Shown here: positions 1 to 8,321 of the stretch, piece by piece | How positions within the stretch are numbered: the first letter of the stretch is position 1 | How the letters are laid out: the number at the start of each line of letters is the position of its first letter | Assembly (NCBI RefSeq): GCF_001687605.2 | Contig: NZ_CP016539.2 | Location: 2,944,501-3,008,500 of the forward strand | Length of the DNA stretch: 64,000 bases | Reading direction: 5' to 3' | Source: Planococcus plakortidis | Lineage (GTDB): Bacteria > Bacillota > Bacilli > Bacillales_A > Planococcaceae | Notes under the pieces: generated by a model | The model's database searches: none | Seen by the model: only the letters and a program-made list of their open reading frames with translations | Told to the model about the DNA's origin: nothing | Translations under genes and position numbers: made by a program

Positions 1-525
1 CTGATAAAAGAAGCCACAGAATTGGCACAGTCGGAAGCGGATCAGCAAGTGGATCGTAACTCTCCTAGAGTACACATAGCATCACATCTGTTTGAAGCAG
101 GGATGAAATTTGTATTAGGTCACGAAATTGGTCATCATTTCTTAAAACATACAGAAACGAATGGAAGAAACATTGTATCAAAATTCATACCAACGGATGT
201 TACTTTTGATCAAATGCATTTAGATGAATTTGCTGCAGATAATTTTGGATTTGATTTATTAATTAAAGGGAAGAAAGAAAGAAACAACAATGAATTATTG
301 GCTCCGCTAATGGTAATATTAATGCTGGCTCTTTATGATAAAACCCCTGAAGAACCTAGTCAATATCACCCTTCATTGAGGAATAGGTATCTAAACCTAT
401 TAAGTAAAGTGTCTGACCATAATGAAGAAATAGCAGCTAACCTTCAACAAATCTTTGATGAAGTAGCTACTTGGATTAATCGTACTTTTTATGATGGCTA
501 CTGGAAAACAGAATGGTGGAAATAG
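1..525 (+). CDS. HExxH zinc metallopeptidase, 5'-truncated by window edge
   Basis: The reading frame is open to base 1, so the true start lies outside the window; the TTG at 22 is only the first start-like codon. The visible part carries GHEIGHH, a zinc-binding HExxH motif, followed about 30 residues later by LDEFAAD, which fits the third glutamate ligand of gluzincin peptidases. The C-terminal part is helical with no membrane segment. This resembles the stand-alone peptidase domains found in mobile or defence regions (M48-like or ImmA-like), but the family cannot be fixed without the N-terminus. A hairpin with a T-run lies about 80 bases downstream. Confidence 0.7.
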   Translation: MIKEATELAQSEADQQVDRNSPRVHIASHLFEAGMKFVLGHEIGHHFLKHTETNGRNIVSKFIPTDVTFDQMHLDEFAADNFGFDLLIKGKKERNNNELLAPLMVILMLALYDKTPEEPSQYHPSLRNRYLNLLSKVSDHNEEIAANLQQIFDEVATWINRTFYDGYWKTEWWK

Positions 526-602
526 AAAAAGAAACAGGAATATCACAGCTGCTTCCATTTACGGGTTTCCTTCCGTGACCAACCATTTACTAGCTTTCAT
601 CA

Positions 603-639
603 AAATGATCCTGTGGGATTTTTCCACAGGGTCATTTTT
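603..639 (+). terminator. Rho-independent terminator after the peptidase gene
   Basis: An inverted repeat built on CCTGTGG / CCACAGG, extended by TGA/TCA, is followed by TTTTTCTT. It closes the transcription unit that ends at 525. Confidence 0.7.
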
Positions 640-735
640 CTTATTTCACATTAATTCTTCAGGTACACGAAGCCGTCCCAAGCGGATTTAATGAAGGCTT
701 TGGAGCGCAAGGCTGGTCTCAGAGAAGAGTAATTT

Positions 736-751
736 CAAGAAAATTTTCTTG
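736..751. promoter_or_regulatory. Perfect 16-bp palindrome upstream of the 813 gene
   Basis: CAAGAAAATTTTCTTG is a perfect 16-base palindrome about 60 bases before the next start codon. Its position suits an operator, but it matches no regulator that I can name with confidence; the overlap with a CodY-like AATTTTC half is only partial. Confidence 0.3.
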
Positions 752-812
752 GAAAACAACTAGTCAGTAAACACCTCACATGGGATAATTAAGGAAGCAA
801 AGGGGGGGTTGG

Positions 813-1472
813 ATGGAAGATGAAATAGTCTACAAAGATTACAGAAAAATGCAGATGATAATAGGCAAATTGCTTGATGAAATCGAAGCAGACCTCGATA
901 AAGAGGAATTGAAATTCGACCCTAAAATTGTTTTATGTGGCCGCTTCGGAGTTGATGTAACTCCAAGACCCAACACTTACAAGTACACTCCTGAAGGCAA
1001 AGAAGACATCGCCTTTAAAGAGAAAAGTAGAGAGCAAATTGAGCACTTGATTGCCCATACATACGGAAACAAATTCAACAGAGAATATAAGGAAGAAATC
1101 GGGATTTTGTCCGATGCTTTCTTATACGGTGATGACATTTTCATCGGACCGATTCACCTGGATTTTCCTTATGAAATTTTTATGGACGTAGCATCAAAGC
1201 AGAACGACTTCTCTGACGGCAAAGAACCTATCGCCATCATTGTTCGCTATTGGGCGGAACTACTGAAGGAAAATGAAGACGTTTTAGAAGACGAAGAAGT
1301 TATTGAAGATAATGCCGAACCTGAAACAGTAGTTAAACCGAAGTTTGGAAAATATGGCTACAACAGAGAAGAAGATCCACACGCATACGAACCATTGCCG
1401 ACACGTTCCAGAGATTTTGATTTCGACGACGATGCCTCCAACTGGTCTTATAATGAACGCCACAACGATTAA
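813..1472 (+). CDS. Hypothetical acidic protein
   Basis: A 219-residue soluble protein preceded by a G-rich ribosome binding site (AAAGGGGGGG) 5 bases before the ATG. I recognise no domain. The first about 150 residues look globular with mixed charged helices. The last third is low-complexity and very acidic (runs of E and D) and ends with a D/F/Y/R-rich tail, as in flexible protein-interaction tails. No signal peptide or membrane segment is present. It has its own terminator, so it is probably a single-gene unit within the accessory region. Confidence 0.6.
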   Translation: MEDEIVYKDYRKMQMIIGKLLDEIEADLDKEELKFDPKIVLCGRFGVDVTPRPNTYKYTPEGKEDIAFKEKSREQIEHLIAHTYGNKFNREYKEEIGILSDAFLYGDDIFIGPIHLDFPYEIFMDVASKQNDFSDGKEPIAIIVRYWAELLKENEDVLEDEEVIEDNAEPETVVKPKFGKYGYNREEDPHAYEPLPTRSRDFDFDDDASNWSYNERHND

Positions 1473-1499
1473 GTTTAGAAATTGTTATATCTTTAACAG

Positions 1500-1527
1500 C
1501 CAATCGATTTCTTCGATTGGTTTTTTT
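1500..1527 (+). terminator. Rho-independent terminator
   Basis: Stem CCAATCGA / TCGATTGG with a 5-base loop followed by seven T residues, 27 bases after the stop codon of the hypothetical gene. Confidence 0.85.
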
Positions 1528-1712
1528 ATTAATTTTATATTTCATACCATCTAATATGTTCATACTTTTTATTGTTTAATATAGATAATCCTCTATTATT
1601 TATATTAGTTGTAATTCAGAAATATCAACGAGTTATATCTTTTTTCGAGAAAATCTATTTTAAACTTTTAAAGCTAACGGCAACAATCATTCCAAGTGAC
1701 CTAAGATAGACT

Positions 1713-2296
1713 TCAAAAGGACTCCACCAAATACCGATAAAGCTTCTGCTCCACCGAATTCTTCAACTTCATGTCCATCTGAACCACCGGGGTGTCCCGG
1801 TGGCTTTTGTCTTTCATGAGCGATTGTTGGATGGAGTGTTGATCGGGTGAGGCTTGGCCCAGGTAGTAGAAATCGCCGCCTTCATCGTGATTTTTTTTGA
1901 AGAAGATGTGGATGTCCATGCCGAGCTCTTCGGAGCGAATGATTTTTGGACTTCGTCCGATTGGAGTGTACGGTTGCTGCGGGTGAACCAATGCAGCGTT
2001 TCTTGGTTGATTAAATCATCTCCATAGGCAACGCTCGATTCGACTTCCTCGCTTTTATGGTAAGCCACTAAGATCGGACAGGTGCCGTGCTTTGGCTTGT
2101 ATCCGTAAATAGTCGAACTCTCGTCATTATCCCAGTTCAACAAGCGGCAGACGTCTTTGCGCTTGTATTTCCGGTGCAAGGTGAGTTCTTGCTGTTACTT
2201 ATAGCGCAATCTTTGCTGTCTCGCGGTAGCAAGCAGGTCTCCTACTGCATTTCGGAAGAAGCTGTTTTCCATTAGGCTGCTTTGGATTTGTTCAAT
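1713..2296 (-). pseudogene. Relic of a helicase C-terminal domain (DUF3427)
   Basis: Conceptual translation on the minus strand gives a DUF3427-type sequence: NSFFRNAVGDLL, HRKYKRKDVCRLLNW, STIYGYK, CPILVAYHKS, then GMDIHIFF, DFYYLG and a PVVQM...LKLKN ending. It is broken by an in-frame TAA near 2199 and by a frameshift near 1950. DUF3427 normally forms the C-terminus of large DEAD/DEAH helicases of mobile or defence regions; the helicase part is absent. The relic overlaps the 3' end of the neighbouring nuclease gene, so a deletion probably joined them. Confidence 0.75.
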
Positions 2297-3419
2297 GGAC
2301 TTCGGTGAATTCCAATTGCTTCGATGTAGGGTTGAAACGGTACTTTATAAGCCTCAACTTGGCCCATTTCTCAGTCTTGACCGGTCGGCTTCCTTTAGCG
2401 AAAATCCGTGTCCCCACTTCGTCCTTCAAGGAAACGACTTCAGTTGGGAAATCACTCGCTACTACAAAAGCCTCTATCATGGAATAATCCTTATACGCAT
2501 ATTCCTGATTAACCCAATCGACATATTTCATGACCTGGTGGATGACTTCCTTGTCAGCTATCCCTTTCTTCAATTCTATGACAAGGTATTTAGATATGGT
2601 CTTGTAGGGGAAAATACGACGGTAGCCGAAGATATCCATCTTATCCATATAATCGACCGGCTTGAATGGAGAAGCTACCACTTGATGCGATAGGTAGTCC
2701 CAATTACCGAATATGCCGCCAGGGTTCTTCTTGACATATTCAATCACCCCTGCTTCTATCGCCATTTCATGCTTGATTCTTTCCCCCATCGAAGCAAGAT
2801 CGAGTATATTGCCCGCACTCGCTTCGTAGCTTCCACCGACCAATCGACTGATCCGATCATGTAACTTCGGGGATTCCGTAAAAGTTTCCGATTCAATCCC
2901 CAACGCTCCTTCATTTGTTTTAAGTATGACATCGAAAAGGGCTGCGTCTTCCTTGTCATCTATCTTGATGAAAGACCTCTTCCACAATACCCTGAGCATC
3001 TTGAATGCTTCGGGATTTGACATGAGCACTTCGTCCATATCGATTCCGTGCTTGAAGAATGCGGGAGTTCCGCTGAATGTGCATAGAACCCTGTTATCAA
3101 GGTTGCGACTGGAGCCATCGAGTAGCATGCTACTCTTCACGTCCTTATATTTAGGTGCTTCCGGTGAGTCTGCTCCAGGAAAGTTCAGGTACTTGCAATC
3201 AAATCCGACGTTTCTCAATTTTCCGATTCCGAATATTTTTCTTTTGATGAAAAAGTAAACGTGGTCACCTTCCGACATGGAAAGGTAATCAGCGAAAGTT
3301 CCTTAGTGATGAGCTTTCCAATGGCCCGTGTTTATATTCAAATAGGTGCTGTAAAATCCATTGACAATCATTTCATGTAATGAATCCTCATTATTCAAGG
3401 TGAAAATGTATCCAGCCAT
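2292..3419 (-). pseudogene. PD-(D/E)XK nuclease gene split by an in-frame stop
   Basis: The natural start is the ATG at 3419, preceded by GGAAGGAAG. The frame runs 38 codons, meets TAA at 3305-3303 and continues in the same frame to 2292 (375 codons in total). The N-terminal about 95 residues, with a GTFADYLSM..GDHVYFFIKR segment, resemble a PUA/EVE-like small-molecule or modified-base reader fold. The C-terminal part holds MDIFGY...YLVIELKKG, the D and E-x-K of a PD-(D/E)XK nuclease. Translation could restart at the ATG at 3278, giving 328 residues that keep the nuclease half. It is divergent from vsr and next to a methyltransferase, which suggests a restriction role. The reader-fold assignment is tentative. 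Confidence 0.65.
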
Positions 3420-3563
3420 ATTAACTTCCTTCCATATAGAGTAAGACTCGAGATAGTTTTCTTCAATTCTACCAATTACAATCCACTGAGCCAATCCGCT
3501 CCACGCAGGAACGTTTACACCGAACTGCCAGGAGGAATGTATCAGTAAAAAGGGCTGATTCCG

Positions 3564-3995
3564 ATGCCGGACAAAATCTCCAAGGAAAAACGAAGCAAAA
3601 TAATGGGTTCGATAAGGGCTCAATCCAAGTTAGAGAATATCTTCAGTAAAGCGCTCTGGCATAAAGGCATTCGATTCCGCAAGAATGTCCGCAAACTGCG
3701 CGGCACACCGGACGTCGCCATAAAGAAATACAAGGTGGTCATTTTCGTCGATTCCTGCTTCTGGCATGGCTGTCCTCTCCATTACAAACGCCCGAAGAGC
3801 AACCAGGAATTCTGGGATGCGAAGATAGCGCGCAATAAGGAACGCGACCTAGAGGTAGATGCCCATTACACCGATCTGGGCTGGCACGTGCTCAGGGTCT
3901 GGGAGCATGACATACGCAAGAACCTGGATGAAACAGTCGATTCGACACTGGAATTCATCCAGGCAGCTATGAGAAGATATAAGGAGTCGGATTGA
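3564..3995 (+). CDS. vsr: Very short patch repair endonuclease Vsr
   Basis: A 143-residue protein of the usual Vsr length. It starts with the typical D-x-x-S-x-E-x-RS-x-x-M segment and carries GTPDVAI, the acidic catalytic site, FVDSCFWHGCP with the zinc-binding cysteines and histidine, and FWDAKIARNKERD. Vsr nicks beside the T of T:G mismatches that arise when 5-methylcytosine deaminates. The C5 methyltransferase 107 bases downstream on the same strand fits this partnership exactly. The ribosome binding site is weak. Confidence 0.9.
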   Translation: MPDKISKEKRSKIMGSIRAQSKLENIFSKALWHKGIRFRKNVRKLRGTPDVAIKKYKVVIFVDSCFWHGCPLHYKRPKSNQEFWDAKIARNKERDLEVDAHYTDLGWHVLRVWEHDIRKNLDETVDSTLEFIQAAMRRYKESD

Positions 3996-4045
3996 TGGAA
4001 TAACCGAAAGTTTTTATATAAAATTAAGGTTTTCACGGATATTTA

Positions 4046-4074
4046 TTGATCTTTCCCCGATAATTCGCTATAAT
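4046..4074 (+). promoter_or_regulatory. Sigma-A promoter for the methyltransferase gene
   Basis: TTGATC at 4046-4051 and TATAAT at 4069-4074 are separated by exactly 17 bases. The start point would fall near 4081, giving a leader of only about 22 bases that is almost entirely the inverted repeat at 4083-4100. Confidence 0.7.
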
Positions 4075-4082
4075 TAAGAAAA

Positions 4083-4100
4083 ACCGAAAGGATGTTCGGT
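4083..4100 (+). promoter_or_regulatory. Inverted repeat enclosing the methyltransferase ribosome binding site
   Basis: ACCGAA and TTCGGT form perfect 6-base arms around AGGATG, whose AGGA is the only ribosome binding site for the ATG at 4103. The hairpin, or a protein bound to it, would control translation or transcription start. A second ACCGAA copy lies near 4007. Confidence 0.5.
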
Positions 4101-4102
4101 AA

Positions 4103-5365
4103 ATGGAACAAACTAAGAAACTCAGGGTCATCGAACTCTTCGCCGGTGTCGGCGGCTTCCGCCTGGGGTTGCAGAAAGCCAACCACGAACTCTTCGAAGT
4201 GGTCTGGGGCAACCAATGGGAACCTTCACGGAAAGCCCAGGATGCCTTCGATTGCTATGCGCGCAATTTCGATACGGGAATCCATTCAAACGAGGATATC
4301 ACCAAGGTATCCGACGATACATTCCATGACCTCCGTGCCGACCTGCTTGTCGGAGGCTTCCCCTGCCAGGACTACTCGGTAGCCCGCAGCAAATCAGGGG
4401 AACAAGGGATTCAGGGGAAAAAAGGCGTCCTTTTCTGGGAAATCAAGCGGGTGATCGAGAACACACACCCCAAATATGTCCTGTTGGAGAACGTCGACCG
4501 CCTTCTGAAATCCCCTTCCTCCCAGAGAGGCAGGGACTTCGCGGTCATGCTGGCGACCTTCCGGGACTTGAACTATTCCGTCGAATGGCGGGTGATCAAT
4601 GCCGCCGAATACGGGATGGCTCAACGGCGTCGTCGGGTCTTCATCTTTGCATATAGAAACGGGATATCTTTCGATAATAACCAGAAAGTTTTCTCACCCG
4701 ATGACATAGTCTTCAATGAGGGATTCTTCGCCAAGCCTTTCCCAGTCGAGAAAGAGCCTTACAAAAATCGTATCTCCTCCGTCGAATTACCGTCGGATAT
4801 CGTGGAGATTTCAGACGAATTCTCATACGGATTCCACAACTCAGGATATATGCGTGAAGGCAAGGTCTTCACTGCCCATCTCTCACCTACATTGGAAGAA
4901 CCGATTCCGTTGAAGGATATTTTGATCGATGAAGAAGCGGTGCCCGAGAAGTTCTATCTCACCGATGCGAACAGCGAGAAATTCGCTTACTTGCGCGGCC
5001 CCAAGAAGATCGAACGCAAGACCGCCGATGGCCATGTCTATCACTTCTCCGAAGGCGGGATGTCTCCTACGGACGATTTGGATAAGCCGGGCCGTACCAT
5101 GTTGACTAGCGAAGGCTCCATCAACCGGAGCACACATATCGTTGAAGTGGATGGGAAGAAGCGCTTCTTGACCCCGGTCGAATGTGAAAGGCTTAATGGA
5201 TTCCCCGACAACTGGACCGCCGGCATGAACGATCGCATGCGGTACTTCTGCATGGGTAATGCCCTCGTGGTGGACTTGATAGAGCGCATGGGGATCCGTA
5301 TCGAAGAAATAGAAAAAGCTAATGAAGTGCATGGAATCCAAATGGAATTCCCAGTGTTCGGCTGA
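4103..5365 (+). CDS. DNA (cytosine-5)-methyltransferase, Sau3AI-type
   Basis: A 420-residue C5 methyltransferase with all main motifs: I (LFAGVGGFRLGL, residues 12-23), IV (GGFPCQDYS with catalytic C88), VI (ENVDRLL, about 129), VIII (QRRRRVFIF, about 174), a target-recognition region at about 200-330, IX and X (MGNALVVDLIERM near the end). It transfers a methyl group from S-adenosylmethionine to cytosine. The specificity is probably GATC, inferred from the MutH/Sau3AI-type endonuclease that follows. It lies between vsr and that endonuclease. A terminator overlaps its stop codon, so the endonuclease is expressed partly by read-through or separately. Confidence 0.93.
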   Translation: MEQTKKLRVIELFAGVGGFRLGLQKANHELFEVVWGNQWEPSRKAQDAFDCYARNFDTGIHSNEDITKVSDDTFHDLRADLLVGGFPCQDYSVARSKSGEQGIQGKKGVLFWEIKRVIENTHPKYVLLENVDRLLKSPSSQRGRDFAVMLATFRDLNYSVEWRVINAAEYGMAQRRRRVFIFAYRNGISFDNNQKVFSPDDIVFNEGFFAKPFPVEKEPYKNRISSVELPSDIVEISDEFSYGFHNSGYMREGKVFTAHLSPTLEEPIPLKDILIDEEAVPEKFYLTDANSEKFAYLRGPKKIERKTADGHVYHFSEGGMSPTDDLDKPGRTMLTSEGSINRSTHIVEVDGKKRFLTPVECERLNGFPDNWTAGMNDRMRYFCMGNALVVDLIERMGIRIEEIEKANEVHGIQMEFPVFG

Positions 5366-5390
5366 CATCATCATAGATGTCAGCTTTTTT
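5361..5390 (+). terminator. Terminator overlapping the methyltransferase stop codon
   Basis: Nine-base perfect stem GCTGACATC / GATGTCAGC, 6-base loop, then six T residues. It starts before the TGA at 5363-5365 and lies between the methyltransferase and its endonuclease, which would keep endonuclease expression below methyltransferase expression. Confidence 0.85.
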
Positions 5391-5430
5391 CATGTTAAAA
5401 TATAGGGAAATAAAAGAGTGGGGGAATTCC

Positions 5431-6807
5431 ATGAGGTTCGAGAGTGAAATTGAGTTATTATCTAGGGCTCAGGAAGCCGAAGGTATGAGCTTTTATGAAA
5501 TTGATAGAACGGGACGTATCGATAATGAGAAAGCCAAGGGGCATCTCGGCCAAATCATCGAAGAAAGTTTTTTCGGATACGAAGTCAATTCCAATGCAGA
5601 GGCTGATTTTGCAGAACTCGGTATTGAGTTGAAGGTTACTCCCGTCAAGGAGTTGAAAAATGGGCAACTAAGCGCCAAAGAGCGACTCGTTCTTAATATC
5701 ATCGACTTTCACAAAGAAGCACTCAATTCCTTCGAGGACTCAAGTTTTTGGAGAAAGAACGAATCCCTCCTTCTAATGTTTTATAAATGGCTTCCCGATA
5801 TTCCAAGAGGCAACTACAGGATATTGAAATCCCATTTGCACAGATTTTCAGAATCCGACCTTCAAGTAATCCGGAATGACTGGTCGATAATCGTTGCCAA
5901 GATAAAGGCAGGACAAGCGCACCTCATTTCGGAAGGCGACACTGCATACCTCGGTGCATGCACCAAGGGGGCCAACCGAAAATCCATTCGGACCCAGCCA
6001 TTCAGTCCCGAACCAGCCATGCAGCGCGCTTTTTCTTTGAAGGCGTCATATATGACAACACTTATCCGTGAATTGATTACAGCTGAACATCTTGTTCCCA
6101 TCGCGGAGCCCGACGAATTGCAGCAGAAAAGTCTTGGCCAATTGTTGTCAGATCGGTTCAAGAAATATGAAGGAATGGCTGTTGAAGATATCGCCAAGGA
6201 AGCTGACGCCCCACTGAATACAAAATCCAAATCTTTCCTACCGCTGTTCGTCAGTTCACTCCTGGGGGTCAAAGGGACTTCTCTGGAAGATATAGAGGAA
6301 TTCTCCAAGGCCAACATCAAATTCAAGACCGTTAGGCTAGAGCCGGACGGGAAACCGAAGGAACATATGTCGTTCCATACTATCAACTTCCAGGAATGGA
6401 TAAATGAAGAATGGGAAACTTCTTTGTTACGCACTATGTTCGAAGAAACGAAATATCTATTGGTTGTATTCGGATACCAAGAGACGTTACGCGAAAACCC
6501 TGACAGGAACCTCTATTTTAAAGGTGTTCACCTCTGGAACATGCCCATGGAGGAAATCGAGGGTAGGCTGAAAGATTTTTGGTTGGAAGGACGAGCCATT
6601 CTCGAAGAAGGAGTTCTTTTGAAGAAGACCAATAGGGGAATCTCGAACAATCTTCCAGGCCCGCAAAGTAACGGACTTTGTCATGTCAGACCTAGAGCGC
6701 GTAATGCTGGTGACCGAATTATCTTGCCTGATGGACAGCCTATAACGAAACAAGCATTTTGGATTGATCGGGAATATATAGGGGAAATAACAAAGAAACT
6801 TAAATGA
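5431..6807 (+). CDS. Sau3AI/MutH-family type II restriction endonuclease
   Basis: I take the ATG at 5431, which follows GAGTGGGGG, rather than the earlier in-frame ATG at 5377, which lies inside the terminator stem. The 458-residue product has the MutH-type catalytic site: GHLGQIIEESFFG, then D59, E66 and K68 in ADFAELGIELKV, the same D-x6-E-x-K spacing as MutH. The length matches Sau3AI, which has an N-terminal active domain and a C-terminal MutH-like allosteric domain. The C-terminus here (LVVFGYQE, LYFKGVHLW, RNAGDRIILPDG) fits that second domain. It should cut GATC, with the upstream methyltransferase protecting the host. Confidence 0.88.
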   Translation: MRFESEIELLSRAQEAEGMSFYEIDRTGRIDNEKAKGHLGQIIEESFFGYEVNSNAEADFAELGIELKVTPVKELKNGQLSAKERLVLNIIDFHKEALNSFEDSSFWRKNESLLLMFYKWLPDIPRGNYRILKSHLHRFSESDLQVIRNDWSIIVAKIKAGQAHLISEGDTAYLGACTKGANRKSIRTQPFSPEPAMQRAFSLKASYMTTLIRELITAEHLVPIAEPDELQQKSLGQLLSDRFKKYEGMAVEDIAKEADAPLNTKSKSFLPLFVSSLLGVKGTSLEDIEEFSKANIKFKTVRLEPDGKPKEHMSFHTINFQEWINEEWETSLLRTMFEETKYLLVVFGYQETLRENPDRNLYFKGVHLWNMPMEEIEGRLKDFWLEGRAILEEGVLLKKTNRGISNNLPGPQSNGLCHVRPRARNAGDRIILPDGQPITKQAFWIDREYIGEITKKLK

Positions 6808-6821
6808 ATTTACAGAAATGG

Positions 6822-6863
6822 GGAAAGGGAAGCTGAAATGAATTCATTTCAGCTTCCCTTTCC
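6822..6863. terminator. Bidirectional terminator, 21-bp arms with no loop
   Basis: A perfect 42-base palindrome centred on GAATTC lies between the convergent endonuclease gene (ends 6807) and helicase gene (ends 6879). As RNA it would fold into a very long hairpin on either strand. There is no clear T-run, so termination strength is uncertain. Confidence 0.65.
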
Positions 6864-6878
6864 TCTTCCTACAGCAAC

Positions 6879-8303
6879 TTACTTTCTTTTTAACTTGTAA
6901 TCTTCAGGATTCAATTCATCCAGATAACGACTTCTCTTATCTCCATAGGTCGTCATCACCAATTGATGTTTGGCTCGTGTCATGGACACATACAATAATC
7001 TCCTGTCTGACTGGGCCGCTTCTTCTACATCTTCCTTATCCATTTCTTTGGTCAAATACGGCAAGTTCCCTTCTGTAAGTCTTACAATGAAGACTACATC
7101 GAATTCCAACCCCTTAGCTGAATGCATCGTTACCAATTTAATTCCGGGCTTTAAAGAATTCCCATCATCTTTATTGATTATTTCAACAGGCAGATTCGGG
7201 GGCAATACCCTTTTCAACGCATAAAGGCTCTTTACATTACGCACTAATATCCCGATGGTTATATCCCGCTTACTGCTTCGCCAAATTTCATTGACGGAGG
7301 CTGCAACCCCCTGGAATTCCGCTGTTGTATCCTTATAGACGTGAAGCTCGGGAGGAATACCGCTTTCCCTTGTCGGCATAAGCAATTCTTCTTTGTCATC
7401 GGCCTGTTTATTACTTCCAATTGAAAGATTCTTTTTATAAAGGGGCTGGGCTAGCTTCACAACCTCTACGCACGAACGGTGCATTTCCTCCAATGACTTC
7501 GTCCGTCCTCCCACCACGTTTATACCTACGCTTTTCCAGGTGAAGTCTGTCTTGTATATCTTCTGCCCCATGTCAGCTGAAACAACCAGACTTTTCGGAT
7601 TCAATTTCCTTAATAGTGAAAGCTCCGATTGATTAAGGTCCTGGGCTTCGTCAATCAAGATAAAGTCATATTTAAAGTTAGAAGGTATCTCATCAATTCT
7701 GCCGGAAAGGATGTTGGCATAATCATCGAACGGAATGATTCCCTTCTTAGCCAGTAGTGAATCGAAGGCTTCCAGGAATCGATAGACTTCTTTCCGATCC
7801 TCTTGACTCAACCGAGCATTCCGCCCACTTCTTTTTACTTGCTTGTAGTCTTCCAAGTTGTCTATACCTTGACCTTTTATCCACTGAACCTCCTCTTCAA
7901 GGAATTTCTTGAATTTATCCTCTTTATAGAATCTATGCTTGGAAACCTTTTTTCTTTGTGAATAGATTTCTTCAAAGGCTTCGTCTACAGTTTTCGGCGA
8001 GGAATTGGGCTTCCGACCATTCATTTTCAAAAGAAGACGCCATCCCCACCCATGGAATGTGGAAATCGTGATTCCTTCCGTAGCTTCACCCTTTGATTCA
8101 AAGAAGTCTTTCACATATTTGGTGAGCGTCTTATTGTAAGTGATCATAAGGATTTTCGCTTCAGGATTCGTCTTCATCAATTTCAATAATTTATAGAGCA
8201 AGACTGTGGTTTTGCCACTACCGGGAGCGCCTTTTATGAGTATATGTTCCGCCTCGAAATCGATTGCATCGTTCTGCACCTTGGTCATTATCATTTTCAC
8301 CAT
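6879..8303 (-). CDS. UvrD/Rep-like superfamily 1 DNA helicase
   Basis: A 474-residue SF1A helicase with a full motif set: Q-motif region (TKVQNDAI), Walker A GAPGSGKTT, Ia (MITYNKTL), FHGWG, Walker B LIDEAQDL, III (VVSADMGQKIY), V (LVTMHSAKGLEFDVVFIV) and VI (LLYVSMTRAKHQ). It is shorter than UvrD (about 720) because the 1B/2B accessory domains are reduced. The start is GTG at 8303, preceded by AAAGGGGATG. It is the last gene of a four-gene operon, 18 bases after the small protein gene. No nuclease domain is fused to it. Confidence 0.85.
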   Translation of the reverse strand: MVKMIMTKVQNDAIDFEAEHILIKGAPGSGKTTVLLYKLLKLMKTNPEAKILMITYNKTLTKYVKDFFESKGEATEGITISTFHGWGWRLLLKMNGRKPNSSPKTVDEAFEEIYSQRKKVSKHRFYKEDKFKKFLEEEVQWIKGQGIDNLEDYKQVKRSGRNARLSQEDRKEVYRFLEAFDSLLAKKGIIPFDDYANILSGRIDEIPSNFKYDFILIDEAQDLNQSELSLLRKLNPKSLVVSADMGQKIYKTDFTWKSVGINVVGGRTKSLEEMHRSCVEVVKLAQPLYKKNLSIGSNKQADDKEELLMPTRESGIPPELHVYKDTTAEFQGVAASVNEIWRSSKRDITIGILVRNVKSLYALKRVLPPNLPVEIINKDDGNSLKPGIKLVTMHSAKGLEFDVVFIVRLTEGNLPYLTKEMDKEDVEEAAQSDRRLLYVSMTRAKHQLVMTTYGDKRSRYLDELNPEDYKLKRK

Positions 8304-8321
8304 TCAAATTCATCCCCTTTC

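Noticed and set aside
491-691. 66-residue plus-strand ORF after the peptidase gene
   Set aside because: It overlaps the end of the peptidase gene in another frame and runs through the terminator hairpin at 603-639.
4883-5374. 163-residue minus-strand ORF inside the methyltransferase gene
   Set aside because: Antisense shadow of a gene with all methyltransferase motifs; no ribosome binding site or recognisable domain.
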